The position numbers were made by a program, and so were the translations under genes. Positions 24,765 through 36,700 of a DNA stretch of 64,000 bases are shown here, piece by piece. The DNA comes from Orientallactaga sibirica (taxonomy: Eukaryota > Chordata > Mammalia > Rodentia > Dipodidae): the NCBI GenBank assembly GCA_036365145.1, contig JAEOAD010000030.1, positions 11,414,001 through 11,478,000 of the forward strand, read 5' to 3'. Each line of letters starts with the position of its first letter. Positions within the stretch are counted from its first letter, which is position 1. A model generated the notes under the pieces. That model had not been told where the DNA came from, ran no database searches, and saw only the letters and a program-made list of their open reading frames with translations.

Positions 24765-27700
24765 TTTGAGAGAGGGTTGATGGGTAGACAGAGGCAGAGT
24801 GATTATGGGCACCCCAGAGCCTCCTACTACTACAAACAAACTCCAGACACGTGTCACTGTACATCTGGCTTTAAGTGGATACTGAGGGATCAAACCCAGG
24901 CTTTCAGGCTTTGCAATCAAGTGCTTTTAACTGCTAAGCCATCTCTTCAGCCCTGTCACTCAATCTTTTTGTACTTGTTTGCCCTCATCAGTGAAATACA
25001 GACATCCACAGTTCCAAGCCAGGCGTGGTGGTGCATGCCTTTAATCCCAACACTCAGGAGGCAGAGGTAGGAGGATCACCATGAGTTCAAGGCCACTCTG
25101 AGACTACATAGTGAATTCCAGGTCAGCCTGAGCCAGAGTGACACCCTACCTCAAAAAAAAAAAAAAAAAAAAAAAAACCAGATATCCACAGTTCCAGGGT
25201 TGTTGTAAGGATTAAGGAAGTGCTTTTACACAGAGCATCTAAAAGGGCGTGTGGTGCAAGTAAGCATTTTTGTGGTTTTTTTTTAAATGAGAGGGTGCAC
25301 ATTCACTAGTGCCTATCCCTGAACCTCCTTTCTTCTCATCTATTTTCTTTTAATGTGTGTGTGTGCCTATGTGTGTTAGTGCATGTGCACATGCATGTGG
25401 AGGCCAGAGGACAGCCACAGGTGCAAGTCCTTGGCAATACCATCCATTATTTTTGTTTTTTGAAACAGGGTTTTTCATTGGCCTAAGCTCATCAAGTATG
25501 CTCACCTGGTTGGCCTGCAAGCCCCAAAGATATACCTATCTTTGTATATCCAATGCTTGGATTATACTGTATGCCACTGTGCCCAGCATTTTATATGGGT
25601 TCTGGGGATCAAACTCAGGTCTACATGCTCACTAAGCTACCTCCTCCCCACCACTCAGCTACTTTTTTCACATCAACTTTAAATACCATGTGGACAGATG
25701 ACTTTCAAATATGTACATCTAATTAAAAAAAAAAACTTTTTTTTTGAAGTAGGGTCTCTCACTCTAGCTCAGGCTGACCTGAAATTCACTATGTAGTCTC
25801 AGGGTTGGCCTTGAACTCATAGAGATCCTCCTACCTCTGTCTCCTGAGTGCTGGGACTAAAGGCATGTGCCACCACACCTGGCCTTAAAAAACCTTCTTA
25901 AGGGCGAAAGAGATGGCTTAGCAGTTAAACGCTTGCCTGTGATGCCTAAGGACCCGAGTTTGAGGCTCATGTGAGCCAGATGCACAAGGGGGCGCACGCA
26001 TCTGGAGTTCATTTGCAGTGGCTGGAGGCCCTGGCACGCTCATTCTCTCTCTCTCTCTCCCTATTTCTATATCTCTCTCTCTCTCCCTCTCTCTCTCTCT
26101 CAAATAAATAAATAAAACTTAAAAAAAATTCTTAATGGACTGATCTATACTTCAATCTGCAAGTTTTACTACCAGACATACCTAGAAAAGCCTCATAATC
26201 ATGTTGCTTTCTGGGTTCATATGCTCATGCTATCACTTTAGCCAAAGTCATGAAGCCACACAGGCCTGGGTAGAATCATAGTTCTATTGTTTACATACGG
26301 GGCCCTTGAGAAGTTATTTAGCTTCTAAAATTCTCAGATAAAGATGATGTTTTTAAAGATTGTAGTTGTAACTAACATTTATTAAGCAATCCTTATGTCC
26401 CATTTATTAAGCAATGCTCTTTGAAGAGCTTTAAAGATGGTGGCATAGTGGCCAAATCAAGATTAGAATCTAGTTTATTCTTCTGCTTCTTCTCTGGAAA
26501 TAACTCCCACTTTCTACTGAAAGTAATTGCCATTTACCTTAGTAATGAAAACCTTTGCACTTGTACTTTAATTTAAGGCCATTTCCTCTTGCTTAGAATG
26601 AACTGTTATTGGTAAAACCCCAATCACTTCTCAGTTTCCTCTTTCACATATGAAATACATCATTTCCTTTAACTGTCTCCTTGGGTAATTCTTTTTTTTG
26701 AATCCTTTTTTCCCCTCCCTACTAACTTCTGAACACCATAACATCTTCTTCAACTGCCTTTTCCCCCATTTTTAAATATTTTTTATTTATTTGCAAGCAG
26801 AGAGAAAGAGAGGGAGCAAGAGAGAAAGAGAATAGGTACAGAAGGGCCTCTATAGCAAGGCAAATGAACTTCAGATGCATGCTTTACTTTGTGCATCTGG
26901 CTTTACGTGGGTAATGGGAAATTGAAACCCGGTTATTAGGCTTTGCAGGTAAGCATCTTAACCACTGGGCCATCTCTCCAGCCCCCAACTGCTTTTAAAA
27001 AGAATATTGGCCCAAACTGAATGTCATACATATTATAGCATTTCTGAAATCTATTATGATCACTCCACCAGTGTAAAGGAATGCTTATCTCAATATAACC
27101 ATAAGTACTTCCCAAAATTGCTGAGTAACAATGACTGTAGCAAACCATTGTGAAACCAAAATTAATTGTTAATCTAGTTGCTAATAAAAATAGAAGGAAA
27201 AAATAGTTTTGAAATAAAATGTATGTGGAAAATAAAATTACCTAGATGAAGAAAAAGAATTACATTGAAATATTGTAAGACTCAAGTTTTATAATAATTC
27301 CACATGGGTCCTCTTATCTCCTTGCCACCTTTTCTCATCTGAACTGATGCTGGACTGTTTTCTTTCCCTTTCCATCTCCTATTGTGAGAACCTTCCTTCA
27401 TGACATGTCAACAAGGAGAGCAGCTTTTTGGGTCCAAGTGATTTAATGTTCCCTTCCAAATCTCACTGCCTGCTTCTTTGTGAGCTGTTGTAAGGATGAA
27501 GTAACACATGCCACATTTCTAGCACCATGGTTGATGAAAGGTGGTACTCCATCCACAATGGGAAATTTTTATTTCATTATTATTAATGTATTTACATTCT
27601 ATAGTTTATCATTCAAAGGCAGTGAACAGAGCTACAACTAAGGTTTCATTCAGTGCTTTTTGTTAACCTTAATGACCTTAACAAAGATGCTGGAAATAAA

Positions 27701-30700
27701 TCTTCTATCAGAAAACCTCTGTGACCTGGGCTTCCATAGCTAGCATGATGTGCACTGTGAGCCTGGCTTCATGATTTCCAGCATGTAGTAGGCATTTGTA
27801 GATCTGAAGATGACCTTTAACTCTTCCTGTCCAATATTTTCTTCCTTTAGCTTCTTTCCTTCTAAAATGCATGCATTTCAGCTGATTGTGGGAGCGGATG
27901 CCTGTAATCCCAGCACTTGTGAGGCTGAGGCAGGAAGATCACTCTGAATTCATAGTGAGATCCTTTTTCAAAAAAAAAAAATAATAAAGTGTATGTGCAT
28001 GCATATGTATGTATTTTTCAAAGTCCAGAAGAATAAGTACAAAAAGAAGCTATTTGGTCTGTTCTAATTATACTTTGTAAGCCTTTCTTAAGATTAAAAT
28101 GTAGCCAGTCAGGAATGATGTCCCATGCCTTTAAACCCAGTACTTGGTAGGCCAAAGTAGGAGGGTCACGATGAGTTCCAGACCCTGCTTCAACAAAACA
28201 CAACAAAAGATTAAAATGTAGTTTCAAAACATTAACATTTAAATTTTTCTATCCACAGTGTGTCCCTTCTTTAAAAAAAGTCCAGTTGCCTTCTCTTAGC
28301 AAGCTGCCTTTCAAATCTATAGATCACAAATTTTTGGAAAAGTCAAAGACTCAATTAAATAAGTTTTTAAAGGTAAGCAAATGAAAAGTTTGGGATGTTT
28401 GAAGGAAAGTTAGTTATCTGGAGGTAAATTGTCACCATCCTAAGTATTTTATAGTTTGATTTTTGTTTTTACATCTATGCCCAACTTGTTATCAGAACCA
28501 TACAGCTGTCTTCCTATCACTGTAGCCTAAAGATAACTGCTGCTTATTATACTGATCAAGAGGGCTAGTTCTTCAATAGGTAATGGTTTCCATTAACATC
28601 CTATAAAATTGACAGAAACATTTTTGTCACCACATTGTTAATCTGCCTTGTTATAGCACTTGCTTGTGCCATGCTTACCTCTCTCCTAGGCCAGATAGTA
28701 TGCATGCAACTCTAGGAAATTCCCAGTTAGTGCCAGTTAATGTAATCATATAAATAAGCACTATCTGAAAAGTGGTGGATCACTAAAATCAAACTGTTCA
28801 CTGAAAGGCATGGTCAACGTGTCTGGACATAACCATAATAGAGTCTTTTGTAGGATCCATGTGTAATTTACAAAAATTAAAATTTAAGTGAGTTCTTTCA
28901 GAAGCATTAGCTGTGAGGCTTATGAATTGCGTGCAAAATAAGAATTTTTTTATGGTGTCCAGCAGTACAATGTGGAAGAAGTTCTGTTATCTACACAGTC
29001 TAACCCACAGGCAGAGTGCTTAGGGTACCACTACTTACCCTAATTTTCATTTAAGATAAATAAAAATTGATATTACATAATTTATTTATGGGAAATAAAG
29101 AAGTAACTTCTGAGTGTAGAATTACGGTGAAAGTAAATTTATAACATAGTCAATTTAAAATAAATAATTTCATTTATTTATTTACAAGGGGGTGGGGAAT
29201 GAGCACACTAGGGCCTCTTGCCACTGCAAACTCCAGGTACATGCACCTTTGTGCATCTGGCCCTACATGGGTACTAGGGAATTGAACCCAGGCCATCAGA
29301 TTCTGTGAGCAAGTGCCCATAACCACTGAGCCATCCCCCCAGCCCAGCATAGTCAATTTTATCTTGTCTACCTTGCCTGCAATAGCTTTCAACAACACAG
29401 AGTTAACTAGTGGGACTAATCAATGCCTTTTTTCTCAGAATCTACTTTCAGATGAAAGACTGTGTCAGAGTGAAGCCCTTTATGCCTTTTTGAGCCCTTC
29501 TCCTGACTACCTCAAGGTTACTGATGTGCAGGGGAAAAAAAACTCTTTTTCATTATCCTCATTTTTGGAAAAACTTCCTCGTGACTTCTTCTCCCATCAG
29601 GAGGTGAGCTGCACAAAGGCTGCCCACTTCAGTGGCATATTTAAGGAGGTAGTTCTGTGGCATATTTAAGGAGGTATTTTTGTGAAAGCTGTCTGAAGTC
29701 ACATATACTTGTTGAAAAGTTGCTGCTCATAGGAATGACAAAAACATGTATTTTCAGTTATTATTGCTGTCACATTTTGGAGTATCTATTTTGCTTCCCT
29801 GTAAGTCACTTGTAAGAGTTACACTACAGAAATAAAAAGATGAGTGACAGGGAAGATAGTGGGGCTGTGAATAGGAAATGCTGTTGGAGCCAGTCCCCCG
29901 GAATGGGGAGCAGAGTAGAGACCATCTGAGAAGTTGAGCTGGAACTGAAGATTCACCAAGAGGATATATCTGTGAGATGGTCAGTCTTTGCACTAGATGG
30001 GTAGGTTTCTGTATCACTTTAGAGGGAAATAAGGTAAGTTCATGCCAGGCTAGAGGCTTAAGACTTCATTCTCAGGAAATGGAAAACCATGAAATATTTT
30101 GAAGCAAGATGAACCAGGCAGCAGTGTGTGAAGCAGAGAGACTGTGGGCATTGTTGATCTCATGTGAGGCTTGACTTACATGTTAGGATATTGAGGCCCC
30201 TTCTGTGGCTCTCCAGCAAATTATAGGAGGCCAGCTTCCAATTTGAGTTCTCAGTCCACTGATAATGGCACAATCTCTTCACAATTGACTTGGTGAGTTT
30301 ATGCAGAGGAATGGCTGTGAAAAGGAGCCTGCTTCTTTACTGAATTCTGAGCCTTGAGAAGAGGTCTGTGCCTAAGCTCCCCTGCTGCTGCTCCTCCGTG
30401 TCTCTTTAGACCTGGCTAGCTGACATCCTTTCCCCCAATATGTCCTAACCCTTTGGATACACAGATGACTCTGTCACTATAAAATGGTTCTTAAAAGACA
30501 AGGGCTGGTGGCTGCTTCTCAGTGTTCATTGTCTTCAAAGCATTTCATGTCACTTTTGTGAAGTATCAGCCCTTGGCTCTGCTCACCTGCTGTCACCCAA
30601 AGTCCTCTCCTTAGCCCAGTGCTTAGTCTGTATCCTCAACTTTTACTTCTGTGCAAACCTTAAGGCGGAGGTCCTTGGCTGCCTTTCTAATGCCTAGTAA

Positions 30701-33700
30701 CTGAGGCTTTGTGACAGCACTTAATCCTGCCTTGTAAAAACAAACTCTGCGTGCGCTCGTGAGTGTCTCCAGACACTGTCAGCCACTACAAGTCTTGATC
30801 CATATTGCATGACTGCTTGGGGCCTAGCATACAAAAGGGTTGGCATCGAAACATGCTCATATGTAAATCAGGGATGGAAGCAGAAGTAAAAGCTTAAAAT
30901 AGAGCTTTATAAATAACTCATTTACTTTAAATGTACCTGAGTGAGAACAGTAATTTCAAAATCATTTAAGTTAGAAGTCTTACTTTAAAATAGAAAAACC
31001 ACCTTTTACTTTTTTACTATTAATTCACTGATTATTTATATGGTGATTTTTTTTGTGTGTAATTAGCCTATCTAAACTGTGAATATGGCTTTAGAATCAA
31101 GCTTTTTTCCTCCTTGAGTATAAAGAAATTTTGTCCTCCATGTTGAAAAGGAAGATTTCTGTATAAAAGTTGAGGGATTACATAAATCTAAAGAATAAGC
31201 AAATAGCTTGGAATTTATACTTTAAGGAGAGGAACTATAAGGTGTTTTTGGGTGAGTGACCTGCTTCCTGTGGCTTTGCTCTGCCCCCAGGAGGAGATAG
31301 AGGAAGACAGTGACCTGTCAGATTACGGTGATGATGTGGATGGGAAGAAAGACGCCTTGGCTGAACCATGTTTCATGTTGATTGGGGAAATTTTTGAACT
31401 TAGAGGAAGTAAGCTTCTTTGTTATTATTTAGTTGCATTTGCTAGTCAAGTGGGGCTCATTTAAAGTTTCTTTATTCCTGAAATACACCTGACATATTCA
31501 TATTCTTTTGTTCTTTCATTCAAGTACTTTGAAGGGCCAACCAGATACTTTGGAGAGAATGCTTTGCATTTCTTTTTGTGTGATTCAGCATGGCTTCTTT
31601 GCCTCATCACCAAAATTTAAAAGATCATTTCACATAGCACAGGAAGCAGCCTCTTGTTAAAGGTGCAGTTTTGATGCTAGAGCCGTGTGATGGGTAGGGA
31701 TGCAGGTATGCTTCAGGTCTGTTTCCAACCTTCCCCTAGATCTGTGCTTCTCAGTGGAGGGAGGAGTGATATTTGGAGATCCCTGGAGGTGTTTTTGGTT
31801 TTGGTTGGGAAGTATTGCTGACATCTAATAAGGAGGCTAGGGATACTGTTAAGCATGTCACACTGTACAGGAAGGCCCCCATGACAGCATGGCCATTCAC
31901 CTGCCCACAGTGATGGAGGTGAGGTTGAGACATCCTGCCTGAGCAATTCCTGAAGGAGATGTACTTAGAAGAAATGAGAAGAATGAGGATCACAATCCAT
32001 TTGCTAAGAGCTTTACAAGTGCCTGTCCCCAGAGCAGAGTACACTACACTACATGGCTTAATCTTGAGTCCTTCCCAGCATGTGTGCTCTCTGCATATTC
32101 CTTCACAGCTCCTCAACACGAAAAATCAGAAGAACTAGGGTTTGGGAGATGGCTTAATAGGTAAGAGCACTTGCTGTGCAAACATAAGGGCCTGAGTTCA
32201 ATCCCCAGTACCCATTTAAAGAGCTGCACATTCCAATGCACGCTTGTAGCTTCAGTGCTGAGGGGAGATGGAGACAGAATTGCTGGGGCTCACTGGTAAG
32301 CCAGTCCACCTGGAAGAATGGCAGCCCCAGGTGCAGTGAGAGACATTTCTCAAGGAAACAATGCAGAAGAGTAAGAGAGGACACCCAACATTCTTGTCTG
32401 GCTCCACACGTGTTCACACTGGGCACATGCATCTGCACACACACAAAAGAAAATGGTTTAGTAATATTTACATAGAACTATGCACATAAACTGTTTCTCC
32501 TAAGACAAAGCTAAGAAAATATACAATTTTACTCACTATCACTTAAATCCTGTACTGAAGGCATATACTTATATGTAAGGAGGTTTATTTGAACATAATT
32601 TCAATAAAAAGAACTAAGATAAGCCTTACAAGTAGGGACTAGTTAAATTATTTAAGAGATATCCATATGATAGACTATCATCCAAATATTATAAATTTTT
32701 TAAAAAATCTGTAGCCTTGCCATATCTTAGATGCTTTAACATATACATTGTTATTCAACTTAATTCAGGCTAGATAGAAAAAAAGTATTCCATTCAAAGT
32801 CTTGTTCTTCCTCACTGAAATCTGTCCCACAAAATCAAGTCCTCTCCATTTCCCACAGAGGTAATAAAGATGAAGGTCTGCTATTCTATCCATTGTCATT
32901 GGTGTGTTTTCCATAGATTAAGAAATTGAAGATGTGTTAGAGGCAGTCACAGCCACAGTAGAACTCAAAATGCTGGCTTTTCAGCATGCATGTCCTTCAT
33001 GGAACACTGGCTTAGGAAGGGTGTTTGGTTTTGCTGTGACATTTCAGAGGGGAATAAATAGAATAGCCTTTATAATGAGATGTGATATATTTGCCATTAG
33101 CAAAACCCTCTAGCTGCTGCAGCTGCTTCTGTGCTTTGAACAGACAAGACTCTGAAAGGAGTTGGGCTTGGGGAACATTAGGAAGAATAGTAGAGTAAGA
33201 AGATATAAATGATGGGAGAGAATTTTTAGCAAAATTGGTTTGGGTTCCTGTTCTATTTCAGTAGCACTAAAGGACCCAGTAATATAGCATGTATGTATGT
33301 TTGTTTGTTTTCCAAACTCAGATAGTCTTCCTAGAGTTGAATTTGTCCTAGGCCCTCTGGCTATGAGCTTCCTCTTTCCTGCCCTAGAAAGGCCAAATGA
33401 AGTTATCATCACAAATAGTTATGCTCATTCCAACCTAAATGCCAGCCTAGAATAAAAACATGCACATACTTGGTAGAATTCCACCAAATTTCATCAAGAA
33501 AGTCCAGGCATTTTAAGGAACCCAAGGTGTGACTTGTGCTTAGAGGATTATCACTGCTTTAACTCAGTATTTAGATTCATTAAAAAATTAGGAGTGACAT
33601 TAGAATGCCTTTTGTGGTGCCCCTGGGAAAAGGTCTTTGTGAAATGCCCCTTTCGCTTTTCTTGCTGGCACTGGAGACCTAAACATTTTGGATCCAGTAT

Positions 33701-36700
33701 AGCCAAGTCTGAATTTCTCATTTCCTTCTATGTCAGTAGCCACACATGTCAGGAGTTAGGGGTGAAAAGATAATAGTTTGCCTTATGTTCTAGTTTGTGG
33801 TTAAAACATCATCACAGCTTTTTTTTTTCTGCTTTCTTTGGCTTATGTTCATATTCCACACTATAAGATGTTTCTACCTGGGTTAATAATCAAAGTTGAG
33901 ATGTATGGAACCCTTCATACACAAAATTACCAACAGGAAGGAGAAATGCAAGACCATTACAGTCTCGTCTATTACCAGATGAGAAACTTGGCACTCTAAC
34001 AAGGTGAAGTGTGCCCAGCTTGTCGAATAGATGGCTCCAGAGACTGGAAATCACAGTTCTCCTTATTTTCCCAAACACACAAAATATAAAAGTACATGAT
34101 TTTGAACAAACTAGTATTCAAAAGGGAACAGTTAGATCTGTCATTTCATTAATGTTTGATAATGTTTATAAACATGTGACTTTAGATGTTTCTCACTTGG
34201 AACTATGCATTTAAAAAATGGGTTCAGCAAACCAGGCAGGAATGTGAAAAGGAACTAAACTGTCTGCTAGTAGGAAATAGGCATGTTGTCAGAGCCTAGA
34301 GACATAGGAAGTGAAGTATTATTTTTACTAGCCCAGCTTTCTTGGGTATTGAAAGCTGAAAAAAAAAATCCTCTTGGGTTTCCTCTCACCAGTTGCTTTA
34401 GTGAAAAGCTAAAACTTACTTAGAGGAGCTTTCCTGAGTAGGAGTTTGTTAGCCTAGACCCAAATTGTGTAGAAAGTATAGTCTTTGATTGATGGTAAAA
34501 ATCAGATTGAATTAAGTGGTAAAACTGTATACTTTGTCCAGCTATGAAAATGTTTTAATTGAGTTATCTTTAATAATAAAAGATTTCCTCTGATTTCTAT
34601 TTTAGTGTTCAAATGGGTGAGAAGAACATTAATTGCTCTTGTTCAGGTCACTTTTGGAAGAACTATCAACAAGTGAGTTATACTCAATTATCTGTGACTC
34701 CACAACTTACTCTTTGCCTGAAATTCCTTAAAGTAGCCAAAGAATGTAGCTGAAAGTATCTTCCTAGTACATTTTGCTCATTCCAGCCTTCTGGCTGACA
34801 GGAGTGAGAAGGTAGTGTCTGCAAGTTCTCTTTTAATCATGAATACTAGCATGCCTTGGGTATTCTGTTTTCATGTCACATATTAGAATCAGACTAAGAC
34901 TTAGCAACCATGAAAAGGGTGACTATCAGATGGCAAATCTTTACATAATGGGAAAGAGAAAACATTGACTGTTTTGGATTTAATTTAATTTAATTTGGAT
35001 TAAATGTTAGTCTTTCTCGTTAATTTCTAGGTGTCCATGGTGGAGGGCTGTGTTTATCATGTAGCACTACTGTAAACCTTTTGTAGATTCTAAACTATAT
35101 TACATTATCTATTTATATGAAGATATCTGAACATAGAATCTTTCACAGAGTATTCTAGTGTTGTTTTTAAAAAATGTTCTATATTTTGGCTGTTTATGCA
35201 TGAAGCCATGGGTCTGTTACTGAGAACTTGTAGTCAGTCAATATTACTTTTTTTTAAACTTTAACTTTATTTATTTATTTGCAAGCAGAGATAGAGATAG
35301 AAAGAAGAGAGACAAAGAAATAATGGGCACACCAGGGCCTCTAGCCACTGCAAACGAACTCCAGATGTATGTGCCCCTTTTGCATCTAGCTTAGGGTCCT
35401 GGGGAATTGTACTTGGGTCCTTTGGCTTCACAAGCAAATGCCTTAACCACTAAGCCACCTTTCCAGCCCAGTATTACTTCTTTTATTGGCATTTTTATAA
35501 CCGAGAGCATGATGTCAGTAGAAGTCAAATTGAATGATTTAGGTAGAGTCAATCCTAAAAAGAGGGTCTTAGAGTTTGGTCTAAGTCTTCATTTTATCTG
35601 CGAGGAAACAGAATCAATGAAATCACATGATTTATCTGTGGTTATTATACTGGTCATGAGACCCAAGCCTGACCAGAGTCTGCTCACCCCACCATGTTCC
35701 ATGTCACCTCAGTGACTTGAGTTTGCAACTACATTTGTCAAATTCTTTTAAGTAGTAACTATGTCCAAATAAGTATCTTTAAGAAATAAGCATTATAACT
35801 CTGGGCACTTCAGAGACTTTCTTAGCATCATAGGATTTGTCTTAACCAGAGAAAGAGTCTGATTACCATATTGTTTCTGTCTTAGGCAAGCCTCTTTAGT
35901 GTTAACAGGTTTTAGATCAAGAACTTTTCAAAATGCCCTTTTTTCCTTTGTTCTTGAGACCAGACCTACTCATTTACTTTCCTTGTCAGATTTGGCAAGT
36001 CATGTTACTTTCCTGTTCCTTTTGTGACACTGCCTCCTGCTTATAAGCCGAGCATTGTGTGATTTGTGAGTGATGAATATGTCAGGGGTTTTGTCTTGGG
36101 GATGGAAGAGAGGCTTCTTGTACAAAAGCTTCAGGCTGTTCATGTCAGTGGTATTTGCTTTCTTTGCCTGGAACAGATGGTGGCACATCCTAAAATTAGG
36201 CAACACTGCTATGTACTATGTATGTAGGCCTCATGTCTTGTAGCGACCATAATCTCTCATAGTAGACTTGCTTCAAAAGCTTTTCATAACGGAAAATTCT
36301 TAGGTGGTGATCTTTGGTAAGAAATGACTAATATTGTCATAAATTGAAATTTTATTTCTCTTCTTCTTGAGTACCAGTGATTAACTCACAGCAAGACTAC
36401 AGAAAACAAAACATGATGTTAGCATCATAGGGATTTTTGTTAAGGAAGGTAGGCAGGCAGGTTGGCAGGTACTAGAAGAAGTCCCATTAAATCAATAAAA
36501 TTATTTCATTTATTGTAGACTTTTGAATTGCACCATTCTTAGAAGGACCAAGTATCTTAGGAAATTTTCAGTGGTAGAGTTATAGTTTGACTTTTAGAGT
36601 TTAAACATTCATTCAGTAATGACTGATAACTGTGAACAAAGTACTAGGCTTGTAACATGTACTTCAGAGAGTGTTTCTGAACCCCTCATCATATGTCCTT

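Larger units (their letters stand above)
24600..25275 (+). mobile_element. MIR, split by two younger SINEs
   Basis: Three blocks line up with the ancient MIR SINE: ctggctgtgtgacttgagtt before 24722, cctcatcagtgaaatacaga between the inserts, and gggttgttgtaaggattaag after 25178. A DIP SINE and a B1 were inserted later, each with its own duplication. Confidence 0.7.
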
